Assembly: GCA_963678675.1 (NCBI GenBank)
Contig: OY783195.1
Coordinates: forward strand, 25,407,385-25,471,384
Reading direction: 5' to 3'
DNA: 64,000 bases
Origin: Xiphydria camelus
Taxonomy: Eukaryota; Arthropoda; Insecta; Hymenoptera; Xiphydriidae
Below the pieces are notes generated by a model that saw only the letters and a program-made list of their open reading frames with translations, was not told the origin of the DNA and did not search any database. Both the position numbers and the translations under genes were made by a program. Positions within the stretch are counted from its first letter, which is position 1. The number at the start of each line of letters is the position of its first letter. Below, piece by piece: positions 12,195 through 24,397 of this stretch.

Positions 12195-12447
12195 CACTGA
12201 GAAAAATAACCTGGTCAATCTAATCAAAATCCTGGGGACCATAACCAAACTTAAATATGGATCTTTCATCTGTTTGGTTAAACTGATCATATTTTAGTTA
12301 GAATAATTAGACATGCAGTTAGAATAAATAAATACATAGTTGGAATAACTAAATATTTGGTTCAACGCACTAGTCTTTCCGTTAGAATAACTAAACTCGT
12401 TCAACCATATACGTTTTATCATTTTAACCAAGTTATTTTTCTCAGTG
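12195..12447. mobile_element. A-family CACTGAG MITE, copy at 12.2 kb
   Basis: Runs from CACTGAGAAAAATAACC to AAGTTATTTTTCTCAGTG. Family landmarks are CATCTGTTTGGTTAAAC, TTGGTTAGAATAACTAAA repeats and CGTTTTATCATTTTAACC. The flanks are TT and TA. Confidence 0.85.
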
Positions 12448-12896
12448 TATATTCCTTGGAATATTCCGGGATCTTGTCGTCAGATGGAACTTTATTCCGT
12501 AGCTCACGACGAAAGATAAATATTTCATGAATACCGATGATGTATTTTGCTTTTATTCGCAGTGCGGATAAAATATTTCCTGCGGCGCAGACATTTCTCT
12601 TATTCGTTATCCTTCGCTTTTCTCGGACGCTGTATATATGATACGAATTCTAGAAGCTTTAATACGAGATATGTTTATAGTCCGATCCAGGGACCACGCT
12701 TCGTTGTCGAGAAGTTTGACCGACTGTCCCCTTAATCGTCGTGGCATCCGCTTGTAATTTCTGAGAAGGAGATTCATTCCGACGTATGTCAGAGTGTCGT
12801 AACCGCGCCGTATATGTAGAAACTGTCATTCTTATTTCCTTGAAAGGAATCTAATACAGCGCGTGGAACGTGCTTCTGAGAATTTCGTTGTGACAT

Positions 12897-13073
12897 ACAC
12901 GCAAGTCATTATTTATTTATACAAATGAAATCTTTGAATACATCGACAAAATATATCTTCCTCACAATCATGTGGAATAGTATGTGATTGAAAAGATCAA
13001 ATTGATGTAAATAAATAATTACTCGCGACCCTGCAAGTAATTTTTAGTAGGTCCGATTAATTCGTTTTCTATG
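12897..13073. mobile_element. D-family MITE, copy 2, 5'-truncated
   Basis: Matches other D copies from GCAAGT...ATTATTTATTTA through GTGGAATAGTATGTGATTG to CTCGCGACCCTGCAAGTAAT and the TAATTCGTTTTCT end. The left terminus is missing. Confidence 0.75.
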
Positions 13074-13134
13074 TCTATATTTGTAAGTGAATATCTGTGG
13101 TTACAGTGGTTTAAATAAGGTGTCATGATATTTA

Positions 13135-13347
13135 CACTGAAAGAAATAAATGTGGTTGTGACAATAAATATTTTGGACTCAACTGCTCAAGTTTGGTAAT
13201 TAGCATCAGTTTTTATAGTTGTCGTAACTATTTTTAACTACCGTAATAAGAATTGTTGCGGTAACTATATTATATAACTGGTGTTGATTACAAAACTAGA
13301 GCAGTTGAGTCCAAAATAGTTGTCACAGTTACTTTTTCTTCTCAGTG
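13135..13347. mobile_element. CACTGAG-type MITE (213 bp) with TA duplication
   Basis: CACTGAAAGAAATAAATG and CTTCTCAGTG ends with TA on both flanks. The arms pair through TTTTGGACTCAACTGCTC and the mirrored GAGCAGTTGAGTCCAAAA. Confidence 0.85.
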
Positions 13348-14001
13348 TAGAGCTCGAAGAGTTATGAAAAAAAATACAATACAAAAATAGCGCCATACGC
13401 ATAGAAATCGTCCGATCGTCCTGTTTTTCTTATTCCAACAATATTATCGCCAACTCGTTTCTCCGAACAAACCGATAATCGAAAACGTCATTGGAGTCAT
13501 TTCATCAGCGTTGTAGCAAAGTCAACATTATACAGGAAGGACGATTGTTTGGGGCTTGGTATAAAAACCGCAAACCACACGATTCCATAAGTATGAAAGT
13601 ATCCAACATAAGTGCGTGACGTAGCGCACGCAACGTTCCTATGTCGTTATCGAGTTTGTTAAACAAGCACAAGATCGACGAGCTCATCGGAGTGTGTTCA
13701 GATATATAAGATATTTACTCGATGCCATTACAAACACAGTTTCGCTCGCTTCTTTTCCTTATAAATGCCACATTAGGTTCAAAATATACTCGCTTGACCC
13801 TCAGAAGTTTATGTTAAAAGTACATGTATCCATCATCTGCGCTGTCGCGTTATACAGCTTCCTTCAAAATCCACTTAGTTACCGGGAAATATCGAAGTTG
13901 GAAGGAAGATGGATGGGCAAATTTAAATATCTCCTCAGAAGTATAAGTCGCAGTTTGGTCGGAGCGATGTGAAAATCTGTTCTCGGCTTGTCGATCACTT
14001 G

Positions 14002-14255
14002 CACAGATAGAAAGAGAATTAATTGGACCTACCGAAAATTACTTGCGAGGTCGCAAGTAATAATTTATTTATTTTAATCAAATTTTTTAACGCATCAATT
14101 AAATATCTCTTCCTTACAATCACGTGGAATAGTATGTGATTTTAAGGAAGAAATATCAAATTAACATGAAAAAAGATCAAATTGATGTAAATAAATAATT
14201 ACTTGCGACCTCGCAAGCAATTTTTGGTAGATCCAACTAATTCTTTTTCACGGCG
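14002..14255. mobile_element. D-family palindromic MITE, copy 3
   Basis: Ends CACAGATAGAAAGAG and CTTTTTCACGGCG, flanked by TG/TG. Both arms contain ACTTGCGA..TCGCAAG palindromes (14040-14058 and 14202-14219), and the centre carries CGTGGAATAGTATGTG. Confidence 0.85.
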
Positions 14256-14257
14256 TG

Positions 14258-15250
14258 GCTTTCATTGTGTCGATCGATCCAGTGGCTTGGGAAAAAAGCA
14301 ATTCGGTTTTCCTCATAAATTTTCTTATTGTAGATTCAAAAAAATTTAGACAAAAATATTTATCCCTTTTTTTTTCATTTCTCATTTTAGGCCTTATTTG
14401 AGCTGGAAAATGATATTTTAAAACGCAGCATGACGTTTCCTTTTTAGTATGATATTGAGACGTTCGCGCCGACTTGTATCACGTGCGGTACAAGTCAATT
14501 TTTCGGAAAAACCGTGTTTGGCCACCGGTGGTACAAATATATATAATATTTAGCTTACAAAAAAAGTCTGTATCCTAAAGAAATGAATTTTGCCAGTGAA
14601 TAATTTACTAGATCAACCGTCGGCGCAAACGTATTAAATATGTATACACAGGTTACAAATTGAACTTAAAAATATCAATACTTTTTTTTGAGAAGACCGA
14701 ATTAGTGATTTATATAAGGGGGGCAGGAAAGAATAAATTGCTAGGACCCCACCGTCGGGATGCTTGTATAACTTATAACTGGACAGGCATGTAACTGTGC
14801 ATGTATGTATATGTAACTATGCATGCGTACGCGTAAAAGTAGAAGTGCGACTTCGTCGCGTCGTGGACACGCGATCGCATCTTTTACGAGCATGAGTTTC
14901 GTGTTCCGTCGCTGCTTTGTTACGTCGATACTCGTAAGCTGCTTCCGACGAACGATCTGGATCTACGGGAAGCGACGCGAGTCGCGATACGGTTAACGAA
15001 CTTCGATCGTGGGTCAAGCGAATGAAAATACGTGCGCGTTTACGGGGCTGTTTCATCGACGGGGGGTCACCCAACTTCCGTGCAAAGGCGCATTAAATCC
15101 AACGTGCACTTCCGTTCTCTTTAATTCCCTATCACGTATTCCTTGTATATTATGCCCACGTGCTGCGAAGGTGCATTCGTAATCGTTTTTAAAAGCCCCT
15201 TCGCGTCGCTTTTCTATCGATCTCGAAGCATCCGTGAGTCTCCCTCGTGA
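14258..15250. other. No gene seen
   Basis: Contains a small hairpin (GACTTGTATCACGTGCGGTACAAGTC near 14471) and CpG-rich DNA at 14820-15070; no supported gene. Confidence 0.55.
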
Positions 15251-15494
15251 TAAAAAAAAAGATTATATCATTTATATTCAAGGAAACGATCTTATCAACG
15301 TACCAATTACCAGAAATATTTTATCTGGGCGAATAGGAGTTAATTTGCATCGCACAAAAGTGAATTCGCATCATTAGCAATTTTTGCGGGACGCAAATTA
15401 ACTCTTATGCGCCTCGATAAAATATTTTTGATAATTCGTATGTTGATTAACCGTTTTTTTTTTAAATACAAACGAAATATAATCTTTTCAAAGC
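15251..15494. mobile_element. Palindromic MITE (about 244 bp)
   Basis: AAAGATTATAT on the left mirrors ATATAATCTTT on the right. The pairing continues through AATATTTTATC and GAGTTAATTTGC. No CACTG terminus is present, so this is a separate family. Confidence 0.7.
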
Positions 15495-15610
15495 AATATT
15501 TAAATTTGCTCATTTCTCGCCTAACATTCGAATGGATTTTATAAATAAAAATGCAGCAAAAAATTGATTTGACCTCGACTTAATTTTTGCTTGGCAAATA
15601 AAATCCTGCA

Positions 15611-15861
15611 CACGGAAAAAAATTTGGTCAGTCTAACCAAAATCTTGAAGACAATGACCAAACTGTTTGATGAAATACGGATTCTCCATCTGTTTTTATA
15701 TATTTGAAATAGTTAAATTGACAACTTTTTGGTTGGATTAACAAAATATTTGGACAGAACAACTGAATATTTGATTCAACTGTCTAGTATTTTTGTTAGA
15801 ATAACCAAACGCGTTTTACTAAATGTGTTTTGTAATTTTAACCTAATCATTTCTCTCGGTG
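15611..15861. mobile_element. A-family MITE, copy at 15.6 kb
   Basis: The left end is CACGGAAAAAAATTTGGTC and the right end AATCATTTCTCTCGGTG. Internal landmarks are TTCTCCATCTG, GATTCAACTG and AACCAAACGCGTTTTAC. Confidence 0.8.
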
Positions 15862-16732
15862 TGCCTGCCGCAGGATCAATTCCTTTTTTCCAAATAGGTA
15901 TAGCTTCGAAACAATTTTTCAAAGCGCACCGCTCGATTCTTCGGATCACAGGCGAATCGTCCAACTTACGCGCAGCCTTTACAAACCATTCCTTATCGCG
16001 CATTGTACACGCGCGACGAGGGAGCCTTTTTGAAGGCTCGATCGCGTCACTTTCACGACCACTCTGAAAGGACCTCCCGAAGGGTTCACAGTGCCCGAAC
16101 GAATCGATAACGCGGAGCGCCTTAAATATTTAGCGGGTGACAATCCCGCGTATTGTGGGTCACGTATATATCGAGTATCGACCTAACCTTCTGAAATACT
16201 GCACCGGCATTCGAGTTCGCCCCCCAGTTCCTCGCCGGCCAATCCACCCTCGCCTCCCTACTGCCGAGCGGCGCGTTATTAGATCAAGACCGAACCCCTT
16301 AAAGCAGACTCTTTCGCCCTACAATATCTGTTTCTAATAACATTTCCCTCCCTCGCTTCACCTCACCCTCCGTAATTCCTTCCTTCCTTTCCGCGGTGGG
16401 TCCGGAACGAATTTCCTTGATTGGTACTACGTATATCCGATACTGCAACGCGCGGGGATGATATTCGCCCCCGTAGTCGCTTCGTGGTTTGGATATCGTG
16501 CTTCGCGAGGCTCGACATGGAAAATTGCGATGAGGTACGTGCGTGGAAGCGACGATGACGACGATTTCGTCGAATCGGATGAAATGAGCTCGGTCGACTC
16601 GCATCATTTCTGCCTTTGTGGCTTTTAAGGATCCCATCCTGGTTGGTGAAGCCGTCGTGTTTTATGTACACTCTTACATGCAGAGTCTATCTAGAATACG
16701 AACATTAGGTGGGGGGTGTTAGTATTTAGATA

Positions 16733-17223
16733 TCTTCTCGTTTCCAAATGAACATGATTCCACTGACGAACTACCTATAGTGTTTCTGGTAAAGGAGACC
16801 ATCAAATTGTTAGGGCTTTTGTCCACGATCAAAGTTTTTCATTGAAATCCTTTGATAAACTCCTTGGTCGAATATTTGGACCGTGTGCACGATTAACTTT
16901 GATGAGAAAGTAAGTGTGTACACGCGGTCAAAGTCCTTTGACCAAGGACTTTGTCAAAGGACTTGGATGAAAAATTTTGATCGTGGACACAGGCCCTTAC
17001 ACATAATCTTCATTTTTGACGGTAAATTATTGTAATCCAGTGATTAATGATTTGTCCATACTGGAGAATGCTAAGGACTTTTCGTGAAGTTATATTTTTA
17101 TCAAAGGAACATTTATCAACAAAACTAAGACCACATGTTACAATTTAAAGGTCTCCTTTATCGGAAAAATCGTAGTTCATCGGCGAAACATTCTTTATTT
17201 GGAAATGAGACAAGGGATCTAAA
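16733..17223. mobile_element. Inverted-repeat element with arms of about 85 bp, interrupted
   Basis: TTTAGATATCTTCTCGTTTCC and the stretch to GTAAAGGAGACC are mirrored by GGTCTCCTTTA...GGAAATGAGACAAGGGATCTAAA. A Harbinger-like MITE is nested inside at 16813-16996. Confidence 0.7.
16813..16996. mobile_element. Harbinger-like MITE (184 bp) with TTA duplication
   Basis: GGGCTTTTGTCCACGATCAAA is mirrored by TTTTGATCGTGGACACAGGCCC. TTA flanks both sides (16810-16812, 16997-16999). A 3-bp TTA target with GG-initial inverted ends is typical of PIF/Harbinger. Confidence 0.75.
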
Positions 17224-18190
17224 ATCTTAGGGAAAAAAAAACAGCGACTTTCCCAGTGAATCGAATTCAGACTGGATCATGAATCATCAATTTTCCTTCC
17301 GCCGCGCAACTAGTTCCTCTTGACACGCATTCCATCGAAGAATATGACTCGCGTACGGTAACCGCTGCAGCCATGCGTGAGAAAAGTACCTATGTAAGTA
17401 TAGCCCGAGTTGCATCTCTCGTCCCACGTGCAGCAGCAGCAGCGGCAGCAGCAGGACCGCGAGCGACGAGGACCGTTTTAAATAGCCACGGTGTCCCTCG
17501 ACGGTCGAAGAGAGCAGAGCCGAAATACCGAGACAGGCGTCGAATTACCATTTTTATTAGACTCCAGCGGCCGTGTCAATTTCGACTATTTTTAACCTTT
17601 CGCTCTTACTCTCGAGCTTTAACCGGGTATTCTGAGACTCCGGGTCGATTAGGTCGAATATATGAACCTCTCTCGATGACGTAAGCCACACATTCATAGG
17701 AAAATCTCTCTAAGCAAATTCACGCCGTGAGTAACTTCGATTCAGTAGATATCTGATTACGACAATGAGTCACATATGTAGAGTGGCGTGCATGGAGGAA
17801 TCTCAGATGCGTAAAAGGTAGATTGTTTGGATCCACTGGAAAAGAATGACGTCCTTCGTATGCGTTACATACCTGCAGCGCTCTCGCTTATGCGGCACTT
17901 TACTGTGCAACGTAATAAATGGAATAATGCGCCTATTATTTCAAAGGCAGTATTAAATAACGCGTATGCATAATATATGAATACTTTTTTATAGCATCTC
18001 ATTCATATTTATCTAACTTACTGTACGTATGCAGTTGCACTGCGCTGCTACTTGCAGATCTTTCACTTTTAAAAGAATTCTTGTTTAATTTAACAATGCA
18101 ATGGCACACGTTCGTCTTTCGTGTTCTGAGATGACCGAAACGTCAGTGGTCGCGTGGTAGACACTAGTCACCCCCATTGAAATAAGGATT
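17224..18190. other. No gene seen
   Basis: Unique sequence with a CAG/CAA-type run near 17430-17455 (short poly-Ala frame) and no exon that I can support. Confidence 0.5.
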
Positions 18191-18655
18191 AAGGAATGAA
18201 TAAACATGTAAAATATGTTTAGCGTTTTATTATTAAATCGTATGGTTCTCTTAATAAACACTAACAGAACGTAAGTCAAATATAAACTTCTTTTTTGAAC
18301 AATTAAGAACTTTCAACTCATATTTACTCATTTGGTTTCCGAAATCACAAGGAATGGATGAACATGTAAAATTTAGCGTTTTATTATTAAATCTTAGAAA
18401 TCTTTTAATAAACAATAGCAGAACATAAATAAAGCATAAACTTCTTTTTTAACAATTAAGAACCTTCAACTTGTATTTACTCAATTGGTTTCAGAAATCA
18501 TAAGGAACGAATGAACATGTAAAATTTAGCGTTTTATTATTAAATCTTAGGAATCTCTTAATAAACACAATAACAGAACATAAATCACACATAAACGTTT
18601 TTTTTAACAATTAAGAACTTTCAACTCATATTTATTAATTTGGTTTCAGAAATCA
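18191..18655. repeat. Minisatellite, three copies of about 155 bp
   Basis: Copies start at 18191, 18349 and 18502, each with AAGGAA, GAACATGTAAAAT (AAACATG in copy 1), TTAGCGTTTTATTATTAAAT and AACAATTAAGAAC. Units are 158, 153 and 154 bp. Copies 2 and 3 look closer to each other than to copy 1. Each unit is AT-rich and has no open frame. Confidence 0.9.
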
Positions 18656-19859
18656 AATCACATATGAATTACCACCATCATCCGCGCGACCGCCGAAGGG
18701 TTAATTTCTCTCGCATAGGTACATCTTCCCGCAGTCTCGCTATACTCCTGCCCCCTCTCGCGAAGGCCCCCCTCACTAAAATCTCACCCGACGATACACA
18801 ATAAGCTACTTTTCCCCGGGCTCTCATGCTCGGTCGATCGAAACAGTTTAATTAACTTTCCGCGGCACCTTCCGCGGAGAGACCGCCGCGTCAGTACCCT
18901 GCCCAACAAAATGCAAGCGCGCGCGCGGCGGCGGTGGCGCGGACAAAGCGTTATCCACGAACCGGCCCGTTAAAAACCCCGGTCAAAGGGATTCGACCGC
19001 GTACAGCGAATGCTCCGGTTCGCTCGTCCATTTGCGCACGGATTCGACGGCGTTATTAACGAGTGCCATTACGGATGCAGCGACCGGACAGCTTGTACCG
19101 CGATCGCAACTCATTACGGTATTACGCGCCTCGTTGCGTATCCCGTTGAGCGCGCTATCAATTACCGCGTATTATTTCTGACGGGATACAAATTAAAATG
19201 GGCGCCGCGCGTCAGAGGAAAGGCGGATTCTCGCCGTCGTGGTGCGCGATACGCGCGTCTATCCGGCGTCCACTTTAGGGACGGTGAAAAGCCCGAGTAT
19301 GGGGTACACATTGTCTCGGCAATGCGGGTACCTAACCTCCGCGTTGAATAATGAACGCGGCATCTCGTCGGATGCGCGCTTAAATATTCATCTTTCGTGC
19401 GGACGAAGGCCAGAGAAGGCGCGCGTAATCAACGGCGAGCGATGTTTCAAAATGTTCCGCTCCGTCTTCGGGGTAGCGTCGGCGATCTCGCGGCGTGCGA
19501 TTAGCCATGCCGATTGCGTCTTCCGATTCGGTCGGTGCCCACCGCCAGGCGTGGGAGTCCGAATGCCGCATGTGATGCGTAAGAAACGTACGCACACGCT
19601 GCTTCGGTAGCTGTAAAGGCGGGATTTCGCCGCGGCAACATTTTGACATGTATCATGCGACTTTGTCGAAAGCATTCAAACCAAATCGCCTTTTCTCCGT
19701 GCGACAACATTGCATCCCGCGTAGAAATTCATTCAGGTATTCTCCGAGTTTAACTGCTTGAAAAGCTTCAAATTTATTAAAAAAGAAATAAGTAAGATAA
19801 ATTAATTTTTTTAATTATTAATATTTACTGAATGCAGTTCAATTGTTTAAGACCTTTAT
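18656..19859. other. CpG-rich unique stretch, no gene recognised
   Basis: Noticeably GC- and CpG-rich from about 18710 to 19640, unlike the repeats around it. Overlapping frames in all phases are expected from the composition. It could be a promoter or conserved non-coding block. Confidence 0.45.
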
Positions 19860-20017
19860 CCTAATTTCTTCAATTTAAACGGTCGCTTTAAAGGATTTAA
19901 ATATGCCAAATAAACATTGCAATAGTTAACGAATATTTATTTGGTCCGATAAAGTGTTTCTTTCGCCGTATTCAAACAAACATTTGTTAACTACAAATGA
20001 ACTATTTTCTCAGTCTT
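19860..20017. mobile_element. E-family MITE fragment, copy at 19.9 kb
   Basis: Contains GTTAACGAATATTTATTTGGTCC and CAAACAAACATTTGTTAACTAC, then ends AACTATTTTCTCAGT. The left half is diverged and its edge was not placed. Confidence 0.65.
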
Positions 20018-20837
20018 TGTACGGAGAAAACCTCGAAAAAAAAATCAAAGAATATTACTTTCACATTTCCCAAGACACCGTAACGAGAAAATAGTTCACT
20101 CCCCGCGCCTCGAAGAATTAAGCGGGAAACGAGTATAAATGACGCGAACGAAGGATGGATTACTTTGGGTTGCAGCGTTGTGGAAGGATATTTCAAAGTA
20201 TTATCGATGAACTCCCCGTACCAAGTATAAAGCTCGCGTTATCCTCTATATCAAGCGAAGAGGCTGACGACGGGGGGAGTGGATACTTCGTCTTCGCGTA
20301 TCGCGCGGCACTTCTCTCTCGCGAGAAGACCGATCTATACGTCGTCGCATAAAACGACCACCGCGTACATAGGACGGGAAGAGTTTTTGTCTAACCAAGT
20401 TTATCTGACACTTCGATCGTATACGCTCCGACCGAGCTCACGGAACGAACTGATCGCTCGGACGCAACCTATACGATAACCGCAGTTATCGCGGTACCCC
20501 CTTAATGTTAATCTCCCCAATTTATCTCTTTCGCAATTCTCTCGGCACAAGTACGGGACATCTGCAGCAGCCGAAATCTAATTACCGTGCCGGTATAGGC
20601 GCGGCTCCGTATATCACGTGGTAAGAAACTTCAGGGACGTTTAACATTCGCGCTTATATCGTTCTTCTGTATAATTCCAGCGTACCTCGAATTGCTATAC
20701 CTATGCAACGCCGTCGTAAGGACAGAGCGCAAGGAACGTAATTAACTGCTGGCACACGATTTAGGCCCGCCGCAAATTGAACCCAGCCCACGCACCAAAC
20801 GTTGTCTTCCAACGGAGTGTCCTTCAATGAAAAGCAT
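20018..20837. other. No gene seen
   Basis: CpG-rich unique sequence after about 20095, no recognised exon. Confidence 0.5.
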
Positions 20838-20962
20838 GGTATAATTCCAGGATCGAGCCATAGTTTTCTTCGTGCAAGAAAATGCTTGATAGGCTCGAGT
20901 AATAGTTTTTCTCGCTCAAAAAGAATTTGTTGTTCCAAAGAAGGTATTCTTTAATCGAGAGA

Positions 20963-21010
<48 letters not shown>

Positions 21011-21110
21011 TACCGCCATGAATCTGCATTCTTAAAAATTTGTAAGATCGTATATTCTTGATTCAAGTTATATATATATATTTTTTTAATTAGCAGTTTT
21101 TTTCTCAGTG
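20838..21110. mobile_element. F-family CACTGAG MITE, copy 2, containing an (AT)n tract
   Basis: GGATCGAGCCATAGTTTTCTTC and GATAGGCTCGAGTAATAG match the F copies at 7.9 and 51.3 kb. The right end is TTTTTTTCTCAGTG followed by TA. A long (AT)n repeat (about 20967-21008) lies in the middle. The left terminus was not found. Confidence 0.65.
20967..21008. repeat. (AT)n microsatellite
   Basis: An uninterrupted alternating AT tract of about 40 bases inside the F-family element. Confidence 0.95.
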
Positions 21111-22551
21111 TAATATTTTCGCAATATTTCGATCACTTCCTAATTTGAAAGTACAACCTTTCAAAAATCCATGACCCACATGGCGTTTTTCTGAATTTCA
21201 GGGGAGATCGTATGATATCTAAAACTCACGTTCGATGAAAACTGCAGTACTTATGTAAAATTTGAAATAAGTAGGTATTCTTAACAATGAATGATATTCC
21301 TTTTGGGTCTCATTAATTTCACAAAAACTGTCTCATTCGATACTCGGTTCGACTGACAAGAAATGTTACGGACAAAGAGGGAACGATGCTTGTTTATTCT
21401 GAAGAAACCAAATGCGGCGACTTCTGAAGGGGTTGAAAGATAATAGAATCATCAAATCTCCGTAACGGTCTCTAGTCGATCTATCATGTACGATACAACG
21501 GTCGCCCAGATATGGGAGCGTCAGATATGGGTTGCGGCACCGCGGGGGGTCTCCAGCAATCCGGGATTCCTCACCGATAATCTAGGAGTGGATCTCTCAA
21601 AGAGAAAGAGAGAAATTCTAACTGCGCCACATATACAACATGTGTACAAATAGTAGACCCGGGTTCTCTCAGTGTAATGCAATCCTTCCAGGAGAACGTA
21701 CCGCTGCGGCTCGACTCTTATCCTTTGGACATGTACAATATATTATAATAATAATCTCGATTTCCCTCGTCGGAGTTATTAAATGACGGTACGCGTACTT
21801 CTCAATTGCAAAAGAAATGCAGGCCGCTTCTTCGATGCGCACGACTGGGCAAGGGAAATTATAAAAAACATAATCGATCTTCGCCGAGTCTGAAACTCTC
21901 CCCAGATATTCCAATACGCTCCTCTCCTCGACTTCCGATGAGTAGAACGTGTGATTCGTCGCGAGTGTCCTGGATTCTGCTCCTGCGGAGGCCGTTACCG
22001 CGCGCAATGGGAAGTAATTGTGTGGTAATGAGGGTCAGAGTCGTGAGAGATCCCTCCGGTCGAGAGACTGGCAGCGGAATCGTGATCTTTCACCTAGCCG
22101 CCGTCCTGGGACGCTGCAAATCGACGTCGCCGTCGCTCCTATCGCGCGGCGAGTCCGCGGACTCGATCTCTTATCGGCATTCCAGTGGTGTTATCTCCAT
22201 CCACCCGCGTTACACGGTGATCGTGCAATCGAGAGGACGGATCGAGTGGGATACGACGATCGGAGATTCTTCGGCGAAATGTTTCGAGCGGAATAGAATT
22301 TACGAGAGGAATTCCGAGTGAGATGGATTTTTTTTAGGGTGTCTAGATACTTAAACGGTATATGTATACGTACAATAATGCTGTCTCTCTGACTTTTCTC
22401 GCTCGGGGCTTACAGAAGCCGAATGTTCAGGGGAAGCGAAAGTTACAGAGTTATAAAGTTAGGGAGATAACACTGTATAATCATTCCGTGACTCATCCTA
22501 TGCGTCTCAAAAAAATAGCATTACTTATACTAACGGTAACTCTCGTATACT
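21111..22551. other. No gene seen
   Basis: A lone CTCTCAGTGTA at 21666-21676 may be a transposon end. The 171-codon frame at 21806-22321 has no recognisable domain. Confidence 0.5.
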
Positions 22552-22760
22552 ATATGAGGCTAAACTTACTTGCCAGGAAGAGCCGAATCACTATTGTCTC
22601 ATTATCTGTAAACTTTTGGCCTACATCGATATAAGACTTTGTTATAGATAAAAGTTTAATCTTCAAAGAAGTATTATATGAATATGAGCCAAAAGCTCAT
22701 GGATAATGAGATAATAGTCATTCGAGTTTTTTTCCTAGCGTGTAAGTTTAGCCTCATATG
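22552..22760. mobile_element. Palindromic MITE, R family, copy 1
   Basis: ATATGAGGCTAAACTTAC is mirrored by GTAAGTTTAGCCTCATAT. Pairing continues through CTATTGTCTCATTATC and GATAATGAGATAATAG and through CTTTTGGC and its mirror. Copy 2 is at 49521-49706. Confidence 0.85.
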
Positions 22761-24393
22761 ATATGTGCTCACATCGGAAACTTCCAAATATGGCTTTACG
22801 AGGTGGAACGCGAGCAAGCTAAACTAGGAAGGACACTCCTCGACGGTGGGGAAATTCTTGGTAAATTTACAAGACAGATCTGTCTTTTCCGAGTTTACCT
22901 TTTACAATCCGCTGTTATTCCTCGTTGACTGCCACACATTCCTGCTCAAAGAAACTTGTCTTTTCAGTCAATAAGGCGTACCTCGAAAGTACCAAATGAA
23001 ATTGCTTTCACACTGCTCCTTGTCAATTTAATATTTTACCAAAAATGCAGTATTTCGATGGTGGCTATATCCACTATATCGAGTCTCTGTAAATAAAAAA
23101 AATTCGTTTCGATTTCAAACCCCATGTCAGTCACATTTTCACGCGATCCCAACGAATTCCCCCCGGATAGACGAATTTCAATATCCGAGTCAATACGCGC
23201 TCAGCGTTATCGAAATCGTTAAAAAAAAGAAACACGTAGGTACACCCGATATCTAAACTGAAATTCTGGTTACACAATTCTCGTGTTACCCAGCATCACT
23301 CGAACGCATCCCCGTTCGACGAAAACTGACTCAGTGTGGGGGGGACATATTTTCTTTCCATTTTCCGATAGATTCTTACCACGCGAAAAAACCGGGACGT
23401 TATTTCTCCCGAATTAAAGGAAATAAGGAAGGAAGGAAAAAAAAGAACCCCCTCCTGCCTCACAGAAGAGATCGGTGGCGTAAGTACCTGATATTCCGAG
23501 GACGAGCCGAGCTCAGACAGCGTCTGCATACCCATCGGCAGTTCCCGAGCCAGCCGCCCAACCCCGACGTCGACGGGGTTGCTCTATTTTTCGCAACCCG
23601 TTCCCCGCGCCCCGCTTCCCGCGAGAGAGCTTCCAACTACGGCAAATTACTCACGGAAATCGTTTCTCCGCAAGGGCAAGTAGCTACTTACGTCATTTGT
23701 TCGATACCGTCGTTTCCTCTCATCGGCAAGCGGAGAGAAGAAGGAGAAAGAGAGCGCTTGTGCTTTCGCGCTCGAAGTATTCCAACCGTGCTATACGTTC
23801 TTCCGCTCGAGAACCCCTTATTATTACCGTTTTACTCGGCGTGTCGATACAGCTTCGCTGCTCGCGAGAGCGTCGAGAGCAACTCTGACGAAAGTTCAGC
23901 AAGTATTGTACGGAGCGGCATTTACGTAGCAGCTGCGTCAAAATTTCCGCGTCATTTATTTCAGTCTTGCAGCGGGCGCGATAACGGTTGCGCCGTGAGA
24001 ATTGGATTCCAGTTCTTGCCTTTACTCCGTGATGTTCATATATTTTTTCCTAGTACCGCAATATCAAGAACGATCGTTTTTTGTCGACGATACATATTCG
24101 CTACGTAAACAGCGCTGTAAAAAATCTATATCAAGGAGCGTTTAGCATTGCTGTACCTATGGTGGCAGAATTGACACGAATCAGTAATCCCGAAATATTT
24201 CTCTTCCTGCTTATTTTTATGCGGCGAAATCAATTTTGATCGATCGTATCTCTAACTATTATCACGACGTTGGCGCGCGGTTTTAAAATGTTTTATTAGA
24301 TTAAGAAAATCGCAGGCAATGTTCATGGACAGCAAACAACAGCTGGATGTCTATGGTAGCTAACAAAATTTGACAGGCGACAATATTTCCAGC
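22761..24393. other. No gene seen
   Basis: Unique sequence, CpG-rich at 23560-24000. No gene is supported. Confidence 0.5.
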
Positions 24394-24397
24394 AGTG

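Noticed and set aside
13135..13347. Assignment of all CACTGAG elements to Tc1/mariner because some have TA duplications
   Set aside because: Many other copies have exact CA, TG, TT, CG or AG duplications, so TA is not obligatory.
18191..18655. CRISPR-like array
   Set aside because: Units of about 155 bp are contiguous with no unique spacers, in a eukaryotic genome; it is a minisatellite.
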